Shown: positions 31,630 to 43,434 of the stretch, one piece after another
Layout of the letters: each line of letters opens with the position of its first letter
Position numbering within the stretch: position 1 is the stretch's first letter
Assembly (NCBI GenBank): GCA_039583875.1
Contig: CM077157.1
Span: 72,230,346-72,294,345 of the forward strand
Origin: Platanthera guangdongensis
Taxonomy: Eukaryota > Streptophyta > Magnoliopsida > Asparagales > Orchidaceae
DNA: 64,000 nucleotides
Direction: 5' to 3'
Notes under the pieces: generated by a model
Databases searched by the model: none
What the model saw: only the letters and a program-made list of their open reading frames with translations
What the model was told of the DNA's origin: nothing
Position numbers and translations under genes: made by a program

Positions 31630-33549
31630 AACTTTGAAATATTTCTTTGAACTTTGTTTTAGACAATATTCTTTGACAATATTATTTTGTTGCGTCGAGC
31701 TCAAATGACGTTTTAAACAAAGGGCGCTCTTGGGAGGCAACCCAAGTTATCTTTTTCTGTTTTCTTTATTTTATAATTTTTGCTCTGGACGGGTAAGACA
31801 AGCTGAAGCTTCTGCGATCGCCTGCTCCAACGCTGCTGAATCCATCATGAAGTCCAAAGAAGGCATTTCATGAAGATCCAAAGTGCAAGCATGGGGGAGC
31901 GACATCACTCAACTTTTGCAGCAAATAAATCCGGGGAAGTACCTGTTTTTCAATCCTGTTTTTCAATTCTGTACTTTAATTTTTTCTCTCTCTAACCTCC
32001 TCCATTAAGGACAATGTCCATTTTAAGCTTGGGGGGAGGACTTCCTCCTTTTTACTTTTTGTGAACTTTTTTCATGCTTTTTGTGAATATTTTTCAAAAA
32101 TAAAAAAAAAAATATTTCCAAAATCCAAAAAAAAGAATATTTCAAAATAAAAAAAGAGAATATTTCAAAATTTAAAAAAAAAATATGCTTTTTGTTTTTT
32201 TAATAGTTTAGACATTTTGGCATTTCAATAGTACCCCTTATTTTTGTTTTGTTTTTCTCAAAATTCCATATAAACAACTTAGCTAATTATAATTTTTCTA
32301 ATACTTCTTTTTAATTATGTTTCATAAGTAAAATGTTGGTCATGTCGTGTTTCTAATTCACGATAGCATGTTAAGGTGAAATATTTTCCTAAAACTCGCA
32401 TTTCTATTATGATTTTTCGTTCTTTATTTTCTTTACTTTCTCAAAAATTCATCTTCCACTATTTTTCTTTTCATTTTTAGATAATTTTTGAAAGGTCAAC
32501 GTTTGAATAGCGTAGTAGATGTGAACGATCCAAGTCACCTATTATTTTTATTTTCAAGATAATTTCATCAATCTTCTTTTATTATCTAGGACTTGTTTTT
32601 TTGAAAATTTTCAAATCTATGTTTTAAATAAATTTAAAAATATAAAAATGATTTAGGCCGTTTTTGTTTTCGTTTGAGCTTTCCTGCCAATCTAAAAACT
32701 TTCACCACTAGTTAGCCGTTTTTGAGCTTTTTTTCCAATTTCATTTGATAGCTCCTCTTTTCATATCATTTTCACCAAAGCCAAAATTTCCAACCTATCT
32801 AATCACACTAGCCTTTTTGAGTTTCATAAAGAATTTTCAAGATTATGATAGGTTATTTTGTGATATTTTTGGAGAAGTTTAAAAAAAAAGTATGCTCAAA
32901 AGAAATGTGTGTTTTTGTTTGGTCAATTCAAAATGAAAATGAAAATATTTATGGCCTTTGTTTTGAAAAAGAAATAAAATGGAAAAGAAAAAACAAAGAA
33001 AAATATTTTGTTCAAAATGAAATTTTTTGAAACTCTTTGTTTTGGTTTAGTGTGATTTTAAGCCTCCCTGTTTATCTTTGAATTCCACTCCTAATCATAA
33101 TACTAAACCAAACGTTTCGGTCCTATTAAGTCCTTCTGATTCACGCCTTTTTGAATTTTATTTAATAACTAAGAAAAGAAAAAAAGTAAATCAGTATTAG
33201 TTTTTGATGTAAACTTAGATTTTTGTTATTTATTTGATATAATTATAATGCGTTACTTGGATCTAGTAAGAACTCAATGTATTTTTTTTTTATTTTCGTT
33301 GCTTTGCTTAAATCTATTTAAAGAATTTCGTCAAAATTTTGGATGATTTATTTTCGTTAAGTAAAGTTTATAAAAGTTAAACCATACCTAAATAATTGTT
33401 TTAGATTCGCGTTTCACCTTTTCCCTACTTAGAATTTCGCATAGTACTTGTGTATGCATAATTAGAACTTTTTGATTAGTCCTATTTTATGGTTATCTAG
33501 TTTTTATATTTTTGCTTGGGGACAAGCAAAGCTTAAGCTTGGGGGAATT
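31630..33549 (+). other. 3' region of the Athila-like element with polypurine tract
   Basis: About 1.9 kb without coding. Landmarks: the hairpin CTTGGGAGGCAACCCAAG (31729-31746), a motif I associate with Athila/Tat 3' regions; TTTTAAGCTTGGGGGGAGG at about 32020-32038, an internal purine-tract copy; AT-rich sequence with A runs; and the terminal tract AAGCTTAAGCTTGGGGGAATT just before the LTR at 33550. The 61-codon frame at 32845-33030 has no recognisable motif. Confidence 0.75.
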
Positions 33550-33712
33550 TGATAGTTTGTTTTATATTTAAGCTATTAGAGTTTTGTTTAGGTCTTTATT
33601 GTGCAAATCTTGTCTTATTAGCTTATATGTCCCTTTTTCTTCTATTTATTTATGCCACTAATGTTTTTGTGCTCCTTTACAGGATTTCTCAATTTTCAGC
33701 CAAAAATGACCT

Positions 33713-34157
33713 GACACGGCCACCAACACGGTCATGTCATGGGGCGTGTCACATATTCCAAAAGACTCAACCACTAGAGGAAAGTCCAGAGTTCATCCCA
33801 ACCAGGACACAGCCACCAACACGGTCGTGTCGCTGGCCGTGTCTCTGGCCGTGTCAAGCTGGTCGTGTCAACATGGACCGTGTCACCAGGAGTCGATGAA
33901 TTTCCAGAGCAGGACACGGCCACCGACATGGCCGTGTCGCCAGGCGTGTCGCCACCTAATCAACACATGCAGCCCCCCATTAATGCACCCCCGTCGAAGC
34001 ACATCAATCGTAGAGGATACGGCCACCAACACGGTCGTGTCGTTGGTCGTATTAGCATGGGCGTGCCCGCCAATTTGACATTACAATGATCATTTCCCGC
34101 AAGAACCAGAGCTCGAAGTCAACCAGCACGGGACACGACCACCAACAAGGCCGTGTC
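33713..34157. repeat. GACACGGCC/GGCCGTGTC dyad array, Athila-like LTR
   Basis: Five 26-bp units with 9-nt arms and an 8-nt spacer: 33713-33738, 33806-33831, 33913-33938, 34016-34041 and 34132-34157. The spacer is ACCAACAC or close to it in each. Between units are AGTCGATGAAT (about 33891) and ATCGTAGAGG (34007-34016), near relatives of ATCGTCGAGA. The array ends 30 bp before the TATA box. Confidence 0.9.
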
Positions 34158-34186
34158 GTTGGTCGTATCATTCCCTCTTGAATTTC

Positions 34187-34193
34187 TATAAAT
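34187..34193 (+). promoter_or_regulatory. TATA box, Athila-like LTR
   Basis: TATAAAT within TTTCTATAAATTCAG, the same wording as in both LTRs of the minus-strand Athila-like element. Confidence 0.68.
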
Positions 34194-35318
34194 TCAGCCC
34201 CTCCCCCTTGTTTCAAAGAGAGTCCTGGAGTGTGTAAGGAAGTGCTGCCCTTTTATTTTCTAAAGTTTTTTCATGTTTTTTCTCTCTCTCTCTTTCTCAC
34301 TTTAGTTTAGTTTAATTCTAGTTTAATTTATGCTTTTGTATTAGCTCTTGTAATTGCTTTATTTGCTAATTGTAGGGCTAGAATAGGATTTTACTTTCCA
34401 TGCACTTGTAATCTTTTATTTTCATGTTGTAAGATCCTTGTTTTCATTAATAAAGAAGTGTTGTTTTCTCTTCCCTTTCTACTTTGTGTTCTTTATGCTT
34501 CACTACTCATCCCCCCTCATCCACTTCACCATGAGTAATTAATCCTCCTTGTACTCGATCTTGATGATCCGAGGTTCGAGTGATTAAGTTATGATGCTTT
34601 GAGTTCACCTTCTATTTTTAGGTTTTAGCCCTTGAATTACTTTTGATTTATCATGGGTTGGAGATATATTATCGATATATATTCTCCACCTTTGCTTTCA
34701 TTCTTGGCTAGCCGAGAGGCCGATAGTTTGATGTGAGCACCCAAGAGTAAATAGAGTTGTACGCACCCCTCAAGAGAGGCAGACGTCCAAATATCCCGGA
34801 TTGGAGTAAAATCCAATAGTGGGGTTCACCGCGTAAAGCGAGGTTTAGGCCTCTGATTTAGATGAGAGTCGATCGGACCTTCCTAAACTCAGTTGGGCAC
34901 GACTTCAAGAGAAGCATGTTCAAGCTTTAGGAACCTCCATGGTCAAGGACCTTTACCCTATTAAGCTTAGGTTTATTTATCGTGTTTTTAATCGACTCTT
35001 ACCGAGGTGATTCTTGATCGAGTGCATTTCCATCTCATCGTTCTAACCCTTCAGTGTAATCATTTCTTTTATGCTCTCTTTATTTTTATTGCAAGTAGTC
35101 CTCTTTTTTATGCAATATTTCCTTTAGTGCATTTAGCTTTCTTTTAACACTAGATTTTCCGTCGATAAAATAATAGCCTTTGTGTGAGTAGGTTTACTCA
35201 ACAGTTCCTGGATTTAAATACAACACTTGTGTCCCCTTACTACAGTTCGATAGGTATACTTGCCTAGTTGGATTGCTAGTTCGGCTGCTCTCTTTTCATA
35301 AGCGAAAGGCTGGCCCGC

Positions 35319-37043
35319 CAATTGGCTATCGAAGTACGATGCAGTAATCCAGTGCAAGGTCAGGCGCTTGGACTTCAAGATGGATGAAGGTCAACGCAGG
35401 AGTGTTTATGGTTATTTGCACCAAGATTCTCCGATCATTTCAACAGTAAGTGCTCGAAAGCTTTTGAATTCAGGATGCTTTGCCTGTTTGGTTTCAGTGT
35501 TGGCAATCGTTGTTAGTTTGCCGCTTGTGGAGGAGATTGTTGTAGTGCGCGAGTTTCCTGACGTGTTTCCTGATAATCTTCCTGGTCTTCCGCCTGAGAG
35601 AGATGTTGAGTTTGTCATAGATTTAGAACTGGGTACCCATCCTATCGCTAATGCTCCGTACCGTATGGCTCCGCTTGAGTTGGGAGAGCTGCGTACCCAA
35701 TTAGACGAGCTGTTGCAGAACGGTTTCATTAGGCCAAGTTCGTCACCGTGGGGTGCTCTCATTCTGTTTGTAAAGAAGAAAGATGGATCAAAGAGGCTGT
35801 GTATAGATTACAGAGAATTTAATAAAGTGACCATCAAGAATAGATATCCATTGCCGAGAATCGATGATCTGTTTGACTAGTTGCGTGGTAGCTCTGTATT
35901 TTTCAAGATTGACCTGCGTTCGGGTTATCATCAGTTAAGGATTCGTGAGGCAAATATTCCATGAACTGCTTTTCATTCGCGGCATGGACATTTTGAGTTC
36001 TTGGTAATGTCTTTTGGATTGACCAATGCACCCGCCGCGTTCATGGATTTGATGAACAAAGTATTCAAGGAATTCCTGGATCATTTTGTCATCGTGTTCA
36101 TAGATGACGTTCTAGTCTACTCCCGCAATGCTGAAGAGCATGCGCAGCACTTGCGACTGATTTTGTCAACTTTGAGAGAGCATAAGTTGTATGGTAAGTT
36201 GAGCAAGTGTGAGTTTTGGCTACCTCAAGTCTCCTTCTTGGGTCATGTGGTGAATAAAGATGGGATAATGGTTGATCCGGAGAAGATAGCAGCAGTGATG
36301 GATTGAAGTAGGCCTACCACTCCCAAGGACATAAGAAGTTTTCTAAGGCTGGCAGGCTACTATAGAAGGTTTGTGGAGGGATTCTCTACATTATCTGCAC
36401 CTTTGACAAAGTTGACACAGAAGCATGTAGCCTTTATTTAGAGTGATAAGTGTGAAGAGACGTTCCAGGAGCTGAAGAGGAGATTATGCACTGCACCAGT
36501 TTTGACACTGCCTACTGAAGGACTGGAGTATGATGTCTATGTGGATGCATCACATGTTGGGCTCAGATGCATGTTGATGCACGAGGGCAAGGTTATTGCA
36601 TATGGGCCTAGGAAGCTAAAGGTTCATGAACGGAATTACCCTATGCATGACCTGGAATTTGCAGCAGTGATCTATGCCCTCAAGTTATGGAGACATCTGT
36701 TGTATGGCGTTATATGCAAGATTTATACTGATCATAAAAGTTTGAAATACGTCTTCACATAGAAGGAACTGAATTTGCGCCAGCGTAGATGGATGGAGTA
36801 TGTGGCAGACTACGATTTTTAACCTTTCGGTGGATTCACTGGTGGAAGAATTTCTACTGATGTGAATTTCAGTGGGAAGTGGCAGCTCGACTAGTGAATT
36901 AGAAGTGTTAGAGCCTTCATGGATTATGCTTACTAGATTGCATCAAAAGGAGGATCCAGATCTGTTGCATATTTATAGTAGAGCTGCGAAGGGTGAGTTG
37001 CCAGAGCTTTCTATTGATGATATAGGAACCCTGAGATACCGTG
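35319..37043 (+). pseudogene. pol: Tekay-type chromovirus pol: reverse transcriptase and RNase H, with stops
   Basis: One reading frame runs from [13 protein letters not shown] (35321) through [52 protein letters not shown] (the FIDD catalytic motif, about 36094) and an RNase H domain starting [10 protein letters not shown]. This is the Tekay/Del gypsy pattern. In-frame stops stand at 35878 (TAG), 35962 (TGA), 36304 (TGA), 36439 (TAG), 36760 (TAG) and 36820 (TAA). All but the last sit where the family has Gln, Arg or Trp, so single C-to-T or G-to-A changes explain them. Sequence after 36822 is partly deleted and resumes as EDPDLLHIY...GTLRYR, where the solo LTR enters. Gag and protease are absent. 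Confidence 0.9.
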
Positions 37044-38671
37044 TGATGGAGCCGACTTCCCACAACATGTGGCCAAGGAGCGTCCTCCCTCTGACGATGA
37101 TGGTGACCCGGTAGATTTGAATGGAGACGTCAGCCCGCAACACTTTGATGACGGCGACAACATGCTTACGGATGACCCTTGGAAGCGTCGCCACAATAGC
37201 CGTCCGGAGCGCCAGCCCAATTATTGGCGTCGCCACAATAGCCGTCCGGAGCGCAAGCCCAATTATTGGCGTCGCCACAATAGCCGTCCGGAGCGCAAGC
37301 CCAATTATTATTTATTAATAATATATATTAATAAATAATAATTGAGTAATAATATATTTTATTAGTTGTTTTATTTCAAGATTATCATTTTCATTTCATG
37401 TTTAATTTCATGTAACATGGTTATGTTATAAAACCATGGTGTATGGTTGTGTTTTATTTCATTTTCATGTGGGCTGCATGTGGCCCTTTTCCCTTGATTG
37501 TAAAGCCTATATAAAGGCATGTAATCCTTTGTTTTTCCCAAGTGAATGAATGAAAAGAAAACCAATTTCAAGATTGAAATCCTCCTCCTTCTCCAAGGCA
37601 AATTTCGGCCCCCTCTATTCCTCTTCTCCCTTGGCCGCCGGCCACCCGTCCCCTCCCCTCTCTCTCGGCCTCCCTTCCTCTCCTTCCTCATCTATACCTT
37701 GCCTCCTTGCTACACGAGCCATCTCTTTTCCCCAACCTACAAGCCGTCACCTCCACGCTCACAAGTCCGGCTACCGCCAAAACTCCTTCACCCGAGTCCC
37801 ACCACCACCACCCTTCACAAATCCGGCCACCCCACCTCTCACCCGAGGCCTCCTCCTCCTCCTCACCAAATCCGACCCCCCACCCTATTCCCCTTCCTAA
37901 AAACCTTAAAGATCCTCTACCATATTCATCACTTATTTACCATATTCAAAATATATCCCCGTCCTTAAATTCTCTACCGACCATATTTGAAATTATATCA
38001 TTCCTTAATTATTTTTGATATCCTACCACCTTTCTCTCTCCTGCCTTATTGGGAAATATTATTTCCATATTCAGAAGATTTCACCTGGACTTTCCAAATA
38101 TAGCGTGATACGAAGAAGGCGACGAATTTCTCTCCCTTTGGCGTATCTCTGGCGGAGCCGTTGAAGAGCGATTCTAGTAGAGTGAACCGGATTCATCAAA
38201 TCCGATTGGGTAACGAACATTTTCACCTTTATGTGTTTCTCTTCTTTAGATAGATCTTGTGGCATTGGCAAACTGTGTGGCTTGTGTAACACTTGAATTT
38301 TTGTGGCTAATTTCTTTTAGTTATTGTCGTGTTTATTTCTTTTGTTTAAGTTCGTGAGGCATGGCGGCCCTCATTTTATTTTGTTGGGAGAGAATCACCC
38401 TTGTCCGAATCTTTTGTTTTTGGTGGATTCTCTTTTGGTACAACAACGCTCGATCAAACCGTGTGGGTTCTTTTCGCTTGAGATGACCTCAGCATATCGT
38501 CTTGGTATTATCTTAAGGGGCCTTGCGAACCCCCCTGTAATCTTTAATTAGTAACAATATTAATTGTGTCGTTGCTGCGTTAAGTGCTTGAGTGTGACGT
38601 GAGAGTTATCAGAGAACGTCGTGTTAGTTCCGTCGGCCACCCATAACGCTCGAAAGAGTGAGCCTACATCA
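37044..38671. mobile_element. Solo LTR inserted in Tekay pol
   Basis: 1628 bp with ends TGATGG...ACATCA and TSD CCGTG at 37039-37043 and 38672-38676. Removing it rejoins GTLRYR to GRLCIPAV, the expected gypsy pol order. No second LTR, primer-binding site or pol is inside, so a solo LTR left by LTR-LTR recombination is the simplest reading. Contents: three 42-bp tandem repeats near the left end, an AT-rich part, TATATAAAGG at about 37509, then a C-rich leader. If the TATA box is real, the orientation is plus. The ORFs at 37546-38018 are in the C-rich leader and look accidental. Confidence 0.85.
37185..37310. repeat. Three 42-bp tandem repeats in the solo LTR
   Basis: Units begin GCGTCGCCACAATAGCCGTC at 37185, 37227 and 37269. 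The plus-strand frame turns each into a 14-residue repeat (RRHNSRPER(Q/K)PNYW), with no sign of selection on it. Confidence 0.95.
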
Positions 38672-39977
38672 CCGTGGTAGGCTTTGCATTCCCGCTGTTA
38701 AGGATATTAGGTATCAGTTGTGCAAGGAGGCATATGGTTCTAATGTGGCCTACCACCCCGGTCCGACCAAGATGTACCAGTATCTGAAACAGATTGCTTG
38801 GTGGATGGGTATGAAGGAGGATATAGCAAGGTTTGTATCTGAATGTTTCACCTGTAAGTGAGTTAAGGCCGATCATGGAAGGCATGGAGGAAAGTTAACA
38901 CATTTGGAGATCCCGAGTTGGAAATGGGAGAGTATCTCGATGGACTGTATTACTGGATTGCTGAGATCTCCCAGAGGGCATGACTCAGTTTGGGTGATCG
39001 TGGATAAACTGATGAAGAGTGCTCACTTCGTGTCGTTCAAGATTGACTACTCCATGAAGAAAATAGCTGAATTGTATTTGGATGAGGTCATCAGGTTGCA
39101 TGGAGTACCTGTCAGTATTGTATCTGATCGAGACTCCAGGTTCACGTCCCGTTTCTGGAAGAGATTGCAAGAGGGGTTGGGTACCGACTTGAGGTATTCC
39201 ACCGCCTACTATCCGCAGACGAATGGACAAACGGAAAAAGTAAATCAGATCGTGGAGGACATGATTAGATGTTACATTTTGGACCATGGTGGAGCGTGGG
39301 ATGAGCGTTTGAGGCTAATGGAGTTTGCCTACAATAATAGCTACCAGGAGAGCTTGCAAAGGGCTCCATTTGAAGCTTTATATAGGAGACGTTGCAGGAC
39401 TCCTTTATTTTGGGCCGAGGTTGGTGAGAGACCATTGCTAGGTCCAGAAGCCCTTGAAGAGATGGAAATTTCAGTTAGGATCATCCGAGAGAAGCTTTGG
39501 GTAGCCCAGGAGCGCTATGAAAAGTATGCAAATCAGCGCAGGATCGATTTGGAGTTTGTCGTAGAGGATATGGATTTCCTAAAAGTTTCCCCGATGTCAG
39601 GTGTGAAGCGATTTGGTAAGAATCATAAGTTGGACCCGAGATATGTGGGATCCTTCCGAATTGTTGTGCGGATTGGTGTTTCAGCTTATAGGCTGGACCT
39701 ACCGGCAAATTTTTCCGGAGTGCACAATGTTTTCCATGTGAGTCAGCTGCGGAAGTGTGTGTTTAGCGACAGGCAGATTCTCGATGTTGTGCCCCAGTTG
39801 GAGCCAAACCTTTCTTTTTTGGAGGTGCCTGTTCGTATTTTGGAGTCTCAGGATCGAGTGCTGCAGAGAAAGACAATCCCCATGGTCAAGGTTCTATGGA
39901 GAAATCAAGACGTCGAGAGCGCGACGTGGGAATTGGAGTCGGCGATGAGGAATTCTCATCCACATCTCTTCCCTTAG
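38672..39977 (+). pseudogene. pol: Tekay-type integrase with C-terminal chromodomain
   Basis: Continues the Tekay pol after the solo LTR: GRLCIPAVKDIRYQL, a zinc-binding part ending FVSECFTCK, an in-frame TGA (38859-38861, probably from CGA), then the integrase core from about 38904. Catalytic residues are visible: Asp in SMDCITGL, Asp in VSDRDSRFTS and Glu in QTEKVNQIVEDM. The C-terminal part has the gypsy HVSQLRKCV stretch. It ends with a chromodomain-like segment (LQRKTIPMVKVLWRN, then ESATWELESAM), which in chromoviruses steers integration to heterochromatin. Stop at 39975-39977. One stop codon makes this half nearly intact, unlike the RT half. Confidence 0.9.
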
Positions 39978-40083
39978 TTTTGGTAAGTATCCATGTTTTT
40001 TTGCGATGTTTGATTCTATCATTTTGGATTGGTTTTGGTGTTGTATTAAGTTCGGGGCAAAATTTCTTTTTAGGAGGAGTGAC
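39978..40083 (+). other. Short tail between Tekay pol and 3' LTR
   Basis: Untranslated tail ending in TTCTTTTTAGGAGGAGTGAC just before the LTR; the AGGAGGAG run is the likely polypurine tract. Confidence 0.6.
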
Positions 40084-40605
40084 TGTAATGCCCCCGATTT
40101 TTCGATGATTTTTCTTGATTTGACATCGTCATATTTATGAAGTCAGAGCGTTGCCATTTTTACATCATGTTGTCGGCGTTGCACCGTTAGTGTGTTTCCG
40201 CGTCCGTAAGGTCTGACTGACCAGATTTTTGGGATTTTCATCGAAACTGAAAGTTTTTGAGTTGATAAGTTAAGTTTTGTGGTTTTGACTTTGTCGTTAA
40301 ATTCGTAGAGTCAGTGTTCGCCTTTGGTGCGTGTTTCGTTTAATTTGGCGCTCGTTTGGGCTTCCGTTCTGAGTCTTCTCGAGTAGCTATGGTTCTTCTC
40401 GAATAGTCCGTTCCTATCTGCGTTCGGGCGCAGTTTTGAGGGTCAAAACGGTGTCGAATCAAAAAATGTTACATCAATTTTGTTCGTCTCGACGGGATCT
40501 ATAACTTTCATGTTGACCATTTTTCGAGTTTTAGCAATCTTCAACCTCTATTTTCGTTTACCGTGCACCCGCTCGTAAATAGTCCGTTTTTAGACAAAAC
40601 TTTTT

Positions 40606-40613
40606 TATAAATA
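40606..40613 (+). promoter_or_regulatory. Candidate TATA box, Tekay LTR
   Basis: TATAAATA directly before the TA tract. No dyad array precedes it, unlike most other LTRs here. Confidence 0.5.

Positions 40614-40615
<2 letters not shown>

Positions 40616-40706
<91 letters not shown>
40616..40706. repeat. TA dinucleotide microsatellite at the TATA region
   Basis: About 45 uninterrupted TA units, starting a few bases after TATAAATA. Confidence 0.97.
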
Positions 40707-40710
<4 letters not shown>

Positions 40711-43434
40711 ACTTAGAATTAGAACCGACCCCACTCTTCTTTTAGGACTTCTTCTTCTTCACTGAACCGAACCAGAACTGAAGAAACGTGAGGACGGCGA
40801 GGGCGGAGCGTGAGATTTTGTGAACCTTTCGGTCGCCGCCGACGGAGTTCCGGTGCTCGAAATCTTTATTCGAGCATAGATTTGAAAAGCTCTTGGCGAG
40901 ATCTACGTCACCGTGGTAATTGTTTTCCCATTCCTTGATATTTCTCGTTAGGGTTTTTTGGCCCTAACTTCTATTTCGTCCACTCATGTTCAGATTTTGG
41001 CTTCTCTCGTCTCCCTTAGTCCCGATCTGCGACGAGGTGTGATTTGGAGGCTTTCTCTGGTAAAACCAAGGCAAATGGCTCCTTTCCTCTCCTTCTCCTT
41101 AAGTTCTTATGGTAAGACTTTCATCTTATATTAATGTTCCTGTTTCTTTTAGAGTATAAGATGTTAAAACTTTTTAGGCTTACGCTTAGGGTAAAGTTTT
41201 CGACGTCATTGAGCGTAGGATGTGTTGCGCTTAGTTTAGGTCGATTATAGGTCATGGTCTTCGATTTAGTGTTCTAATACTTAGGTGTTATGCCAATTTT
41301 GAAATGGTGATGTTGGGGGTATGAGTGTTGGTTGTGGTTAACATACCACCCAACCGAGAGGCCCCTTCTTTCTGTGGATCATTACAGTGGGGGTATGCTT
41401 ACTTTCTCCTTTCCTAGACTGTTGGGTTCTGATTGGCCCGGTTTGGCCATGTTTGTGGACCACAGTACCAATTGTGAGACGGTTGAGGATCCGGAGTTGG
41501 GCTTAGGGTGCTTGAGGTTGTCGCCCTCTCCGGCCTACAACGCAGTCATACCACGTGTTGATGATCCACCCTCTTCCGAGTCGTATTGTGCTCAGTTGTT
41601 TTCTTGCGCTTTATGCCACAGTTTGATAAATTTTGCTGATTATGCCCAGACTTGTTCACCTTCGCACTTGGTGAATTCTTTTTAATTTAGAGGTTATTAC
41701 ATTGGCTAACCTTTCTCTACTTATTCTATTTGGCTAATTGTTGTTGTTTTTTTTTTTTGCATTCTTCCTCCTTGGGTTTGGTTTGGTACAACCTCCTTTG
41801 TTTGGCTTACTCTCTTGCTTACCTATTCTTTTGTCACTTGTTTTTTAGCTTGTTGAGGTGTTCTTCTCTTGAATGTCTCAGGTTCAGGGTTGTAGTCGGT
41901 GGTGCGGCTGAGTAGTTTTGTTGCTTGGTTTGCTGAGGGTGCCTCGAGATTGCGAGGTAGTTTTTGTTCTTTTGTAGTATGCTTCAGACTTGAGAACTTT
42001 TAGTGGGTTCGTATCAGGTGTTTTACGCCCACTGATTGTTTAATGTCGTTCTTGGATATTTGGCTAGTTGCTAGTGTCTACTTTTATGTTAGTAGTTCTT
42101 GCTCTCTGGGAAGGATTTATGCTAGGATGTCTATAGGTATTTTCAACTATAAAACCAACTATTATTACTATATCGTGCACAGTATATTTTAAAACTCTAA
42201 ATCACGATATTTAAATACCGTACAAACTACTTCGATAACATTACTATAAATTTAGTGTAATGCATGTCTTGAGTTTTTTTTTGATGCTTGACTCATGTAG
42301 GATGTCTAACCTGTTTACTATAGTATTTTTTGCTGCGTTTAACTACTTTTCTTCTCGTGGACTCGTAAGCCACTAAGCCAAGGGATACGGCTAATTGCCT
42401 AACTTAAAATAAACTTCTTCAATAAAACATTTAAATCATATTTTTAGTATTGAGTCGGAGTGTTACCTGAGCGTCTGCAGTTATTCCCTGCTGACATGGC
42501 ATCATGACGCGCATTTTCCCTTACTCTGATATTTTGTCGTTGTGCTGAAAATGCGGGTTGTGACACTTGTGAACCCGACGGTTTGAGCAACGGGATGTGA
42601 CTGATCTGTACCCACCTTTTGATGATCGGCTTGGAGTGAATCAATGGCTTGAATATCAGCATGACTTTGTCGTAGCATAAAGAGAGTCTTAGGCTTTAGG
42701 ACAGAAAGACAGTAATGCTCATACAGGTGGGGCTTCAATTTTAGCACACCGAAAGAGAATAATCATGTGTGGGCCGTCCTTGAGAACGATGGTGGGTCTT
42801 TAATTTCAGCACACCGATAATGTGCCCTGAGTGCACGGGACATGTGGCCGGTAGTGCCAACATCTGTGGTGATTGGTGCTTAAGTAGTGCGTTCTAATTT
42901 TCATTATATATCTATGCTAAATGTCTGCAGGAAAGGAGTAACGCCACCCCAAGTGAGGGTTGTGGTCGTTATAATTTGGTCAGCTAATGTTGATCGTTGC
43001 TTTGTTTGCCACCTTCGGGGTGGCATGCATTTGTGCAGGTGCAGCTGGAGAGCCGAGCGGGAAATAGCGGGCTAAAGCCCATGGTTGCTATGTCGGCCCT
43101 CGAAGGCCAAAGCGAAGTTGTTTTACTGTTTCATGTGTGGCCGGACTGCGTGTCGAAGTTTGTAAAATATTATTATTTTGTGGAAACAGTTGTAAGGCCT
43201 TAAGGCCATAACTATTTGTATATTTATCTTATCATTCCTAATTGGTGTTAGTGGACAATCTTGTGTTTGGGTTCCAAGCTAATAAAATTATCTTTCGCTA
43301 GAATGCACTCTAAGTTAGGATGCGTTTTTGGATTGTGGTCTCAATATGTAACACCACTGACTGTCCGTGTAATATGACGTGGAGCCCCAGCTGGAGCTTC
43401 TGTTATATTCTATGCGAGCGATGGGGTTGTTACA

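Larger units (their letters stand above)
33550..35318 (+). mobile_element. Athila-like 3' LTR, probably truncated at its right end
   Basis: Starts TGATAGTTTGTTTTATATT after the polypurine tract. A dyad array (33713-34157) precedes a TATA box at 34187. The GATAGGTATACTTGCC stretch near 35250 parallels GATAGGTGCACTTGCC in the minus-strand LTR at 11580-14348, where about 160 bp more of LTR follow. Here sequence becomes Tekay pol from about 35320, so the end appears cut. No TSD is visible, and the right boundary is uncertain by some tens of bases. Confidence 0.72.
40084..43434 (+). mobile_element. Tekay-type 3' LTR
   Basis: 3351 bp, from TGTAATGCCCCCGATTTTTC to GGGGTTGTTACA, with TGTAA/TTACA inverted ends. 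TATAAATA at 40606-40613 leads straight into a 91-bp TA tract. Further right are a purine-poor leader and about 2.5 kb without recognisable features. The ORFs of 61-117 codons here (41332-41685, 42444-42747, 42887-43203) have no known motif and are taken as chance. No 5' LTR is in the window; the matching one would lie to the left, but the element is truncated at 35319. Confidence 0.82.

Noticed and set aside
37546..38018. Proline- and serine-rich ORFs of 103-140 codons
   Set aside because: They sit in the C-rich leader of the solo LTR, overlap in all three frames and have low complexity.
41332..41685. 117-codon ORF in the Tekay 3' LTR as a host gene
   Set aside because: No homology recognised, no splice or promoter context, and it lies inside a single long LTR bounded by TGTAA/TTACA.
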